Assembly (NCBI GenBank): GCA_001683735.1
Contig: LUGG01000029.1
Span: forward strand, 62,001-126,000
Direction: 5' to 3'
Length of the DNA stretch: 64,000 bases
Source: Grifola frondosa
Lineage: Eukaryota > Basidiomycota > Agaricomycetes > Polyporales > Grifolaceae
Of the stretch, positions 38,664 through 49,140 are shown piece after piece. A program made the position numbers and the translations under genes. Every line of letters starts with the position of its first letter. Position 1 is the first letter of the stretch. The notes beneath the pieces are model-generated. The model was given only the letters and a program-made list of their open reading frames with translations. It had not been told where the DNA came from and did not search any database.

Positions 38664-40914
38664 TCACATCCGCTCCAAAGGCTTGATGCTCAGCAGGCGC
38701 AGCGCAGCTCCGAGCACGTCCCGCGCGCATATGTACATCCACATGCGTGCCCGTGCCTTTTCCACGTCCGCCTCACCCATTACGACAACCGTCTCCCACG
38801 CGCTCGAGATCGCATGGCTGAGGCGGAACGCGAAGGTAACGACGCCGCTCGGCTCGTGCGTGCGCTGCGCGGTCTTCACGACGTCCGGGTACGTGCCGAG
38901 GAGGAACACGATCTCGCGGGCCGCGGGCTCGCTGAGCAGTGCGGTGTTGATTTCGGACGGGGGCGGGAGTGGGAAGAGCTGGGGGTTCTTTCGCGAGATG
39001 GAGGAAAGCCGGACGTGCGCGTATTGGAGGTACGGGCCGGTGTCGCCCTCGAAGGAGAGCATGCGATCCCAGTTGAAGGTATAGTTGTTGATTCTAAAAT
39101 ATGCGGAAGCGATAATTAAGGACAATCGAAGACAGTTGGAGGGAGAACATACCGCTTCGCAGCCCATGTCTTGAATCTTCACGCCGGTGATGCCGATCTC
39201 TTGTGCGACCATCTCCGGGTCCTCGATGGAGTTGTACTTGACCTCGTTCTTGCGCATCTGGTCATGCATGACCGACGCGGCCTCGCGGATAATCTGGTCG
39301 AGGAAGACGGCCGTGCCCTTGCGCGTGCTCATGCCGAGCACCAGACCATAGTTGACGTGCTCGAGGTTGTCTGCCCACGGGAACTCCATCAGTTTGAGTA
39401 CCTTGAAGAACTGCGCGAGGTGCAGATCCTGCTGGGACGCCACGACGTAAATCATCTTGTCGAACTTGTACTTCTCGTACCGCTCGATCGCACCGCCGAT
39501 ATCTCGCGTGAGGTAAATGGACGTGCCGTCTGGAAGCCAAAAGCAGCGGAAGATTAGTTGAGGATAAAGACAGGTAGAGCGAGTGTCGACCCACCCTTTT
39601 TGCGCACGACGGCTTTGCCCAGCTTCCATTTCTCCAGATTCACGAGCTTGGCGCCTTCATGGTCGTCGATGAGGCCCATGGTGTTGAGACGGTCGAGTGC
39701 CTTGTCTTGCCACTCCTTGCCGACCTGGCTCTCGCCAGTGTATACGTCAAAATGCACGTTCAGCCGCGCGTATTCCTCCTCGTACTTGCGCACAGACAGC
39801 TCTCGCCACACACGCCAGTTGCGAAGCGCCTCCTCGTCGCCGTCTTCCATGCGCTTGAACCATGCGGCCGCCTCCACCTTGACCTCCGGGTCCTTCTCAG
39901 CATCCGCGTTCACCTTGACATACACTTCGAACAGATGCTTGATCGCATCCTTCTCGAGCTCTTCTTGCGAACCGTATTTCTGGAAGCCAACCGCGATCAA
40001 CCCGAACTGGAGGTAAAATAGCGGTGTCAGCATTTGTCCAGTTATCAGGATGAAAAAGGATAAAACCTGAGTTCCCCAATCACCAAGGTAGTTCATCGAA
40101 ATGACCTCCCATCCACACGCCTTGTAGAGATTCGAAAGAAAAGCGCCAATGATCGTGCTGCGCAAGTGTCCGACGTGGAATGACTTGGCGATGTTCGGTG
40201 ATGAATACTCGATTATTACCCGCTTTCCCGCCCCAGAAGAGTTCTGGCCGTACTCTGGCTGTTTCGAGGCGGTGTCGTAGGTGAGTGAGTGCACTTGGTT
40301 GAGGACAAGACTCAACAGGGTGGATGTACTGCACGTGAAATGGAGGAAGGCCCTGTCGTGTACGATATTTTCTATCCATTCATTTGGTTGGAACTAGAAA
40401 ATAAAAACGGAATCAGTCTTGGGAACGTGAGCAAAAGTCCACAAATCGCAGGGATATATCCTAACCCTAACCCGAGCATGACACTTGGGAAAAGAGAAAA
40501 TATTGTGGGAGTATGAGATATACCAATAGAAAATGTAGCATGGCTGCCATGGTGTAGCTCTCGCTCACTTAGCATCCCAGATATGCATGCATCCCCACAG
40601 AATTATGTTGACGAACATTCGGACTCGGAGGGCGAACTCACCTTGCTCAACACCTTCTTTGCTAGCTCGTCCACCTTGCCAGGCAGTCTAAATCGGGGAA
40701 GAGCCACCGTAAAGTCTACGCCTTTCTTCCCATAGTCTACACCTTGGTATACCTGCTCGACGGTGAGCGGCGGCAGAGCCTCAGCAACAAGCTGTGCAAT
40801 CGCTGTCCGGAAGGCGTCTAGAACACATCGGGTTGGGTCTGTCTCTGATACATGTGGAATAGAGGGGAGATTTGAGGGGACCGTGAACGGTGAGGGCTGT
40901 AGGGCAGTAGACAT
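38664..40914 (-). CDS. RRS1: Arginyl-tRNA synthetase
   Basis: Class I synthetase charging tRNA-Arg. Exons: 40914-40642, 40393-40067, 40006-39595, 39529-39153, 39093-38664, giving 605 residues after removing one base. The HIGH motif is FHVGHLRSTIIG, the KMSKS-like motif GMSTRKGTAVFLDQI. Other landmarks are YLGDWGTQFGLI, DGTSIYLTRDIGGAIERY, FEGDTGPYLQYAHVRL (tRNA arginine discrimination) and the C-terminal helical DALR domain ending LLSIKPLERM. An extra G at 39161-39166 (ATGGGCTGCG for ATGGCTGCG) breaks MAAKRINNY. The first intron is long (248 nt). The frame is open upstream of this ATG for 43 codons with mitochondrial-targeting character, but without an AUG. Confidence 0.94.
40460..40473 (-). 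repeat. Short telomere-like repeat in ArgRS intron 1
   Basis: CCTAACCCTAACCC is a little over two units of the fungal telomere repeat TTAGGG. It may be chance at this length, or a scar of double-strand break repair. Confidence 0.35.
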
Positions 40915-41046
40915 GATGCAGCGATACTTTTGGTGGACGGTGCGATGGCGGAATAGAGATGACCTCGAGATATGTACACGGGGTAGAAAAGCTTGGGGTC
41001 TGAGAGCAAGAAAAAGAGCCACCGTTGCCGCTGTAGATTTCTTGCA
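40915..41046 (-). other. In-frame 5' extension of ArgRS, possible non-AUG mitochondrial presequence
   Basis: Reading upstream from ATG 40914 the frame stays open to a TAA at about 41056. The extension reads ALFLALRPQAFLPRVHIS and continues SSLFRHRTVHQKYRC, with no Asp or Glu in about 36 residues, many Arg and alternating hydrophobics. There is no AUG. An ACG and a GTG stand side by side at about 41020-41025. This could be a leaky non-AUG start for a mitochondrial isoform. Confidence 0.4.
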
Positions 41047-41283
41047 CGGGTGTTATGCCAGCCAAAAATTCAGAGATGGTGAATGAGAACTAAACTTGTT
41101 ACACTTTCCAAGTTAAGAATTGTTATCGAGTCACGCGAACTAGCGCTGTGGTCACGTCGCCTCCACGTGATCGTGCGCGTCTCGCTCGATCGCGACTTGG
41201 GCAAACTAAACAGATTCTATCGGAGGTATATACACTGTGTGGCTAACTGCGTCTTCATCTAAAGATGATCTATCCAAATACTT

Positions 41284-42226
41284 CTAATACTTTCCTTGAA
41301 ATCTGTCCGAAGACGAAGACGGCTGACCTTGGCTTGAGTCCTGCACAACTTTCTTCACCCGTGTGAGCACTGCTTCTCCATCCACATCGTCCTCCTCATC
41401 AACCACAAACGTGTACTCTCGTACTTCTACGTTCTCCCAAGGAGCATGCGAGTTATACCCCTCGGTGATGTAGCGCAGGCAGTCTCCATGAGCGACCACA
41501 ACAATCTCCTTCTCGGGACGCTCACGGAGCCAACGGCGATTCCATCTGGCACGCGCCTGTAATGTTGGAACATCGTAGCCATAAAATCCTTGTTTGGATG
41601 TCCAGTCCGGAGTGAGATGGCTGAAGTCGAGACCAGTGTACTCCGGATTGGCTTCTAAACGTTCACGGGGCTGTTTGCCAGTCAGCAGCAAGCTGATATC
41701 TCCCAAGAGAATACACATACAAATCCAGTATCACAAGGCAAATTATTAACCTAAAATTATTTGATCAGCACAAAGGCTGCCCCATGTATCCACCAAATGC
41801 AGGATGATTCGAGCGTGACGCACCTCTTGAAGCTGCGGTAATATGACGATGGGTTTACCCTGCTCCTCGAGCCTCTTCCTCAGCGTCGGATACGCTATCA
41901 GCGTTGTCGATAGTGCACGACGCATTGCGCTTGTAACAAGCAGTTCAGCCGTGGCCTGAATAGTGTGCTGGGTGGATTCATTTAGAGATGCTGCTTGCTC
42001 GCGGCCAAGAGGCGTGAGCGGGGATCAACAACTGTATGGGGAATACGATGAGCAACAAACAAATTAACTAAGGTGAAATTTTCTAGCAAGGTACGAACTG
42101 CTATAATCTTCTGTGACGCTAGATGTTTATCAGAAATGGGTGGATATGAGAGGTCAGTGGCACTGACTTGTGTTCCGCCTGGGCATGTCGGGTAAGATAG
42201 ATGCGTTTTTCTGTCGCTTTCAGCAT
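41284..42226 (-). CDS. Histidine phosphatase (phosphoglycerate mutase-like) family protein
   Basis: Phosphohistidine phosphatase fold. The first exon starts at ATG 42226 and holds the catalytic RHG-type motif, RIYLTRHAQAEH(N), ending in a donor at about 42167. The next exon carries DPPLTPLGREQAASLN and TSAMRRALSTTLIAYPTLRKR; then LPCDTGF and PRERLEANPEYTGLDFSHLTPDW, and finally the second catalytic histidine in EIVVVAHGDCLRYITEG. The ending is acidic, then SSSSDRFQGKY. This pattern fits the fungal branch of small cytosolic phosphatases; the substrate is unknown. One C is missing near 42020-42024 (DPPLTPLG), and phase at the first intron does not close cleanly, so exon borders there are uncertain. 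Confidence 0.8.
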
Positions 42227-42503
42227 GTATCTCGGTGTAGCTCACAGAGCGCTATGGGTCCGCCGCGATGAGATGAGAGAGTATTGAACATTTATCGATG
42301 GCCATGGAGTGCTAAGTAAGTCATAACATAAAGCACCGAGGAACAGCCGGAATCGGGTCGTGCTGCCGATCACCGATCTAAATCCGGTATGCGCCAACGT
42401 TCTTGAGATAGACCTCTGTGGCATTGGATCCTGGCTCTAGGATATCAGGAACTTAGAGCGCATTGATATTCTAAATTGGAAACTAGGACTCGGACTTGGG
42501 CTC

Positions 42504-44856
42504 TTATATATCTATCATTGGTATTTTTTTTAATGCAGTGACCTTGTTTTGAACTGAACGGAAATTCGCTGCCTGTCGTCTGGTGAACGGAGCCTCACAA
42601 GTACTGAAGAGTAGATTCACTCCACAGATGGTGTCAACTGTTCCCACACAATAAAATACAAACTCTATAAGTTCTGCACCGTCATCCCACATACCTTCCG
42701 TTATCTGTGCACCACACCTGCTGACCACGAAGCCCACGCCTATTGGGCCTATCAGAGTGCACAGCACAATTGCCCAGATGCACACGAGGAAAGCTTCCTC
42801 ACCTAGTAGCCCTGCATCTTCCGCAGTGGCTTCAACACCCTGCCGTGCGATCTGGGCGATGAGGAGCCCAATCTCGCCACGGGCGACCATAGCTACGCTG
42901 ATGAACGCTGCTGGAAAAATAGAGGACTTGAGGCGTGCACGCATCGATGTGCGGCTGGTAGGTGAATGCAAAGCGGAGGTCTCGTTAGTGGAGCACGTGT
43001 GAGACATACGTGCTCCGGAGAGTGATGAGGTACAGCCGTCAACATCTCGTGGCTCCTGATATGAGTTCAATCGAGACGCAAACTGACGAGGGGATGGTTC
43101 CTGCTGGGCCATTGGTGTGTCGTTCCTACTTTGGCCTGGAGGGTGAATATGCGGCGGCATCGTTTTAGCGCGGCTGTTGCGTGTAAATGATTGTCCGAGT
43201 GTCATGTGAACGAATCGTCTTGCGGTCTGCAAAAATCGCAAACGCCATTGTTGTCTGTCACCTTGACCATGAAAGAAAACCGACCAGACAATTATTGGGA
43301 TTCCAACTGCGAGCTTGCCGATACACATGAGCACGGCATAAAGTACCCCGCGCCACAGAATTCTTCGATTCCATAATGACAGAAATGGCTGTAATTAATG
43401 AAACCTTATGAGCATCCTCATGAGGCAGGCATGCTCTTGGAAAAATACCCACAATTGCGTAGCCTAGGCTGGCGAAGAATAGCGGCGCGAGGATGTATTG
43501 TTGGATAGGACCGAGAATACGCGCGTACGCGATCTCGAAAGACAACGCCTTCTTGCGCGCTTCTCCACTCCTGAGATCTTCCTGTGAGACAGCGTCTACA
43601 CACAAGGCATCTCTAGGCGAAGAGCTAGAATGACATATCGCTTCCGGTAGACGGACCATATAGGAGAGAGTAAGTCCTGCTACATATGCACCGAGCAGTA
43701 CACTGCTTCCAGTGTCTATCGAACTAGCAATGTCACTAGGGAATGATATACGCAACCCAGGGGATAACTGCTCACAATACGCGATCGCCGCGAATGCGCT
43801 GACAAATACGATCATAACAAATAATTTGACGGCATCTGCGTGGTCCTCGGCACCCCAGCCATTTACATATGCATCTGCGTCCCAGGCCCAAGACTGGTCG
43901 CGACGCCGTGGAGCGCACCACCGTTCGCCGTAACCGCGGAACCAGAATGCGGGACGGAGAACAAAGCGCGCAATGATTGGCGAGATGAGCGCGATGAGTA
44001 AAGATGACAGCAGCGGGTGTATCACGGTCCATGCAAGGCCTTGAGGGTGCTCGTTTAGAGACGACGTGTTGGCATCGATTGTGGTGAGCGCTGGGATGAG
44101 CGACGCGATCACCAGACCCATAACATCGTCGATTATGGCGGCACTGATGAGAACGGTTCCAATACGTGTTTGTTGCAAAGGCTGTGAGGACGGGAGAGAT
44201 GAAGCAATTGAGGGAGAGGGAGACGGGTTGGAAGAACCGTTGCAGCAAGCGTGCGGCTCTCTCATGTTTGTTCGTTCTTCCTCCTTGAAATCGGTAGCAC
44301 TTCGTTCATTGCCCTTTACACAGCCTCTTCCTTTGGTAACGCTGTTCAGTGCGGCAACTGTGGTCCCAAGACTGGTAGACGACAATGTTGCGCCTGCCGC
44401 AAATGCCTCGAGCGGCCTATAGCCATACCCTGAATACAGCAATGCAAAAGAAAATGCAATGGGAAGCATAACGCCAGTGAGAGCGCAGATACAGGAGAGA
44501 GGGAGATTAGAAAGGAGTAGAGGGAGATTTGTCGAAAGGCCGCCTAAAATTTTATGGGAAATTTGTGAGCTGAGCAACGATCCCCAAGTAGAGCTGACTG
44601 TCCATCGACCTTCAAAGACAATGCAGATGAGTCCAACGTAACCTAAGATGGTGAATGTTTTCTCCCATTCAATGGGCAATATTGCAGAAATAGGGCCACC
44701 GTATATGATTCCCAATGCGAGTTCAGCGATAATTCCACCGTGTAGCGCAAAATCTGCGACGACGCGAACGGCATTCAACAAGAGGTATATGAAGGAGGAT
44801 ATAACGAGAAGCTGCTGAAGAGATGGCTGCACGTAGACAATTGCAGCAGGCATCAT
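42504..44856 (-). CDS. Na+/H+ antiporter (monovalent cation:proton antiporter family)
   Basis: Integral membrane exchanger of the PF00999 type. Exons 44856-43453 and 43388-42504 join in phase 0 through a 64-nt intron to give 762 residues. About twelve hydrophobic helices are visible, among them IIAELALGIIYGGPISAILP, TFTILGYVGLICIVFEG, LTGVMLPIAFSFALLY, AAIIDDVMGLVIASLIPAL (the IDD pair is the usual ion-binding position) and LLGAYVAGLTLSYMV. The intron splits GYAI|PFLSLWNRRILWRGVLYAVLM, a well conserved helix. Two long hydrophilic insertions lie between helices and are lineage-specific. A 57-nt in-frame stretch near 42640-42700 starting GTATGT may be a retained intron. Plasma membrane or vacuole is not decidable. 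Confidence 0.85.
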
Positions 44857-44960
44857 CTCGGTTTGGGCCTAAGTTACTCAGGCCAAGTGTACAATATTCT
44901 TCGACATGTAGCAGGAACAGCTCATTCACATACAACCGTTGGTGTTGATGTCCGCGGCAG

Positions 44961-44989
44961 CAGTCACGTAGCGTGACGTAGCGTGACTG
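44961..44989. promoter_or_regulatory. Palindromic TGACGTA-containing element upstream of the antiporter gene
   Basis: An inverted repeat, CAGTCACG ... CGTGACTG, encloses TAGCGTGACGTAG about 105-130 bp upstream of the antiporter start codon. The core TGACGTA resembles the CRE/ATF site bound by bZIP stress regulators such as Sko1/Atf1, which control ion transporters in other fungi. Site and distance are seen in the sequence; the regulator is inference. Confidence 0.35.
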
Positions 44990-45668
44990 CGATTTGATCG
45001 AGATCGCACAAAACTCTCGCGCGCTACCAAGTACGACTGTCACCTTCCGCATTAATGCGCATGTAGAGGCTGCCTAGCGAGCTTACTCCGCTACGGCCCT
45101 CTTTGCCGCAAAAGCTCGCGAAATGTTGCGACCAGCTCACTCCATCTACGTATGCAAACAGGGCTGCGATCAGTGATGTGGCGGTCGTGCGACCGGCCGC
45201 CGTCAAATCACTAGCTGCGATGCGTCCGTCTCGCGTACCGTACGCGCATAAGCGACCAAGAAGTATCCAGTGATGCCCGAACTTATCTGTTTCCACCCTA
45301 CCGCTCAGCGCTCGCCTCAACGAGATCCCACGAGCGTGATTGCACAGTTGTCCGGCTCAAGTTACCGGCGACGTAAGTCTTATCGCATTTGGCTTACGAT
45401 TTTGGGGATAACTTGTGGTTGGATTTCTAATCTATCTTTCGTAGAAGTGATGAGCAGCGGAAATCACCCGCTTTCAATGCGCCTATCTATCACGGCTGAT
45501 GTTGATCCTTTCTCCAGACGACGGATTCAACAATCAGGTCATCAATTACGGCGTATTCATTCGGACAGACACCGACATTTCCACGGCTACTCCCAACATG
45601 TATAAATTCGAAGAGGCTTTGTGCATTGTACATGCAACTTTCATATCTCTGCTATATTAACTCCATAC
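44990..45668. other. Intergenic, no gene seen
   Basis: Between the antiporter (leftward) and the first EF-hand gene (rightward), so both promoters are here. GC-balanced, with no supported frame. Confidence 0.5.
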
Positions 45669-48600
45669 ATGGATACTGCAGACTCTCGAGATCCAGTAGC
45701 TCTTCATACCGAACAGTAAGTCTTGATTTGTGAATCTATGCGCATACACTCAAACGTCAACAAGAACGTCTCGATCCTTCGCTTTGAGCGAGCTCAATGC
45801 CATCGACAAGTTGATTTCGGATGCTGCTTGTCAGTTTCAGTAATCTGCCTGTTGCTGGTGCCTGCTAATGACATGGTTTAAAGTGAAATCTAAAGCGAGC
45901 AACGATGCTTCAGACAAAAAGGGAAACAAGGATATTGCGGCAAAAATTATCAAAGGGATCAGCCACGTACTCGAAGTCGCCGAATCAGTTGCAGAAATTC
46001 AACCAATGGCTGCAGTACGTCCTTTGACACGAATTACGGTGCCCATTACTCACTACATCAATTCAAGGGCGTTGTGAGGACATTTTCGGTGAGTTTCCTT
46101 GGACCATGTTACGCATTTCTGGGTTGTCATCACTTGCATAGAAAATGCTTAGTTTGGAGTTGCAACGTCGAGAAAACAACGAACAAATCGCGGTGGTGTA
46201 TCATTCGATGGTGTGTGCTCATGATTTCCAAGTTCGACAGCGGTGTTTATCCAACTCCTTCAGACGCACTTAGTTTACACGCTTCGTCATCTGGAGCCGA
46301 TTCTTGACATTGAAGATGATATCGGAGACGACTTATCGTATGCTTTGGCCGATATTCAGACTAGTATGGAAGAGTTTGGTAAGTACAACTTCAACTTTCG
46401 AAATTTACCTAGTGTGTTGATTGCCGTTGAAAACTCGTAGGTCGCTTTGTCAAGTAAGAGAGCCACTGAATCGCTGGCCCAGGATACTGATAATTCCTCA
46501 GTCTTTACTACAAGTGCAGGCAGAAGATCTGTGAGTTTTGGCATCCGTTCACCTTTGTGATGCTCAATGATGGTATTTCAGTCCACGTCCTTTTTTCCCA
46601 GCAATACAAGGATGAAATGAGCGGATACCTTGGACAGTTCAATCAGCAAAAGAAGAAACTAGAAAGCTTAATCAATACTCGCGTTACGATCACTACGCAT
46701 GCACGGCTTGATATGCTCATTCAGCATTCAGAGACTATCATCAACAAGCTGAATGAAGGAGATACGAAGGTGCAAGCAGCGGCTGATTTTATTGAGGCAC
46801 ACGGCGGCCCAGACACTGTAAAAAGGGTGCGGATGAACTTCACCCGTGCTGAACGTCTCGCTAAGCAATAATATAGGACGACGCACTTTTGGCAGAACTT
46901 GCGAAGACTTTGAACGAGAAACTGACCACGAGCATTAAATTGACATTGCGAGAGGATTTCAGTGTGCTCTTGGAAGAAAGCGCGTTAGTCACTGTTCTCC
47001 CCTCGATTGGAGAGCAACCGTACTCACAAGATTGCAGCAAGCAATATGCTCTCAAGATGGATAATGTACAGGTCGCTATTGCGGCATCTGTCTCGTCGGC
47101 GCAAGAAGTCATTCTACGTCGTGTGCGTTATATGATTTCCTTTTTGCTTACGTCCCTCTAAATTTTCGTTGTCCAATAGCTGAATGAAGGCCCTCACGAG
47201 ATGATCGTAGATGAGGATATCAGGGCGGTGTGGAAACGTGAGTGTCCATTGTGAGTCGACAAGAGCGTATGCTAATCGGTTACGATGCTACATAGAAAAT
47301 GCAAGTCCCTTCTGCTGCGGCTGATCTGCGAGGCTCACAAATCACACTATCTAGAGCTGGAAGACTAGCGTCAAATGTCGGGTTTTCATGGATGGGTACG
47401 CAAATCTTCCAGTATATAGTAGTGTCTCTTACTGTGACTGATCAGTCGCTCAGCGTTGCGTGACTACTATCAACGTAAATTCGACGGACACAGGACTACA
47501 GAGACCGTTCATCACAATGACTATTGGACCTTGCAGTTCTTATCGAAAGTGATTTGTGAGTTCGGGCTGATGTCCATTAACGAGCTATAGATTCCTGACG
47601 TGTTTAACGATAGATCACTCTGCTATTGGCGATGTCATTGATGAGGACGGCAGCGGCTTCATATCGGCATCGGAGCTGAATCACTTCGTTGAGCGTCGCC
47701 CAAAGGATTGGAGTGTCCCACAATGGTTTGCTTTGTGAGTTACTTTCTGCCGCTGCTGAGAGCATAGACCGTAACTGGCTCTTCTCTAGCTGGGCATGTG
47801 GCTGGTACAACAATAATATATCGTAAGGACATCGGATTCATAATATGTTTATCGACCTAATAATATGCTTAGGTATCATCGAGGAATCCATAAAACTCTG
47901 AACAACATTTATGGAGCTATTCGAGAATCATCCAGCCCTCCAGAGATCAAGGATGGATTCAGCAAATTGTTGGACCATATCAAGCCCTTGGTGTTGTCAG
48001 CTGACGTGGACGAAGACGGCTGGGATGAATGCGATAAACTAGTTCAACTGCAAGATCGATATATGGAGATAGAAGAAGGTGGGGTCAAACGGCAGCTACA
48101 GCAGTTCGGCTTCAACCTCGAAGATGAGTCAACTCTGTCGAGCGTGATGAACGACTCCAGAATTGAATTGGTATGGGGCTTTGTACAATTCAATTATCAC
48201 ATCCGCTTAACTCGTATTGGTATCTCAAGCACATCATGTGTCTCCTCTACGTCTTGATGGAACAACTTCATACCACCATGTCTCAGCTCCTCGATGAGAT
48301 TGACGACAACGATGCGTTAGCTCAGAAAACGTTCGAAGGTCTCTCTTCATCCTTTCTTGCCACTTTCTATGCATTTGACGAGCGCATGCACGACCTGGTG
48401 AGATGCTGGAGGCAGCAAGGCAAGGACATCGATCTGCAGATCGACAGATATGCGGATGGACTGTTCGTGAATTGGTACAAAGAGGTAACGAAGCTATATT
48501 CAAGTGTCGGATCGAGTAATCTTATCCCAGAATTCTAGGCGGAAGAAGAGAACAATGCTCTCCACAGATTGAAGGCATTCCTCGGGGATGGAGATGAGGA

Positions 48601-48820
48601 CTCGCATGAAAGTGAGAGCACAAATGCGGTCGATTCGCAACAGGCTAAGGTATCTGGCTCTTCTAATGAGTCACCTTTTGAACGGCTGACTGTAATTCAA
48701 TTTTAGATTGAGTACTTGGTCCGCCAAGCCTCCTCCTTTGAAGATAGACTCACCAGCATCGAGAATCTGTTGCGTAGATTGGTGGTTCACGGCGAAAATG
48801 GCCAATTCGCTGCTATGTAA
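45669..48820 (+). CDS. EF-hand coiled-coil protein, plus-strand copy (frame-disrupted)
   Basis: Not a family I can name. Start MDTADSRDPVALHTEQ, stop after GENGQFAAM at 48818-48820. Order of parts: SELNAIDKLISDAA; Lys/Asp-rich DASDKKGNKDIAAKI with GISHVLEVAESVAEIQP; SLELQRRENNEQIAVVYHSM; several helical exons with GYLGQFNQQKKKLESLIN; one good EF-hand loop DEDGSGFISASEL (minus copy: DDDGSGFISASEL); a degenerate second loop DVDEDGWDECDK; LLYVLMEQLHTTMSQLLDEI; and a coiled-coil end LVRQASSFEDRLTSIENLLR. There are about fourteen short introns. At least one frame break (about 45780) separates it from a clean model. The N-terminal helices recall those before NTPase domains in fungal STAND-type proteins, but no NTPase follows. 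Its inverted sister lies at 53972-57318. Confidence 0.6.
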
Positions 48821-49140
48821 CAGTATGACAGTCGTAAATATTCCGAAGATGTTGTGTATTTTGGTTCCTATGATAGGAATGCTTTGGACCATGAATACGG
48901 CTCATTAGTAGTGGTCAGAAGCGCTGGACTGGTGGCTGAGAATTAAGCGCCAAGAGACCAGGTATCCTTGCTACACTGTCCCACTTGCTCTCATCCCCGG
49001 CATTGCCTCTCTTCGTCTGGCTGGCTTTCATCACTCCTGCTTTCGCTATTGTTCATTTTTCTCTTTCAATTCGTCTCTCATTTCTCTATTTACTTCAATA
49101 ATCGACGTTCTAGCCGCTCCCGCTCTCTCAGACTCTTGTA
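48821..49140. promoter_or_regulatory. CT-rich promoter/leader of the SH3 gene
   Basis: About 48980-49130 is strongly pyrimidine-rich (tctcttcgtctggctggc..., ttcatttttctctttcaatt...), as in many fungal 5' leaders, and leads to the ATG at 49141. No separate gene seen. Confidence 0.5.

Noticed and set aside
43200..43240. A second intron in the antiporter (GTGACAG...TTTGCAG, 35 nt)
   Set aside because: Too short and it would shift the frame; the open frame through it is consistent with the protein.
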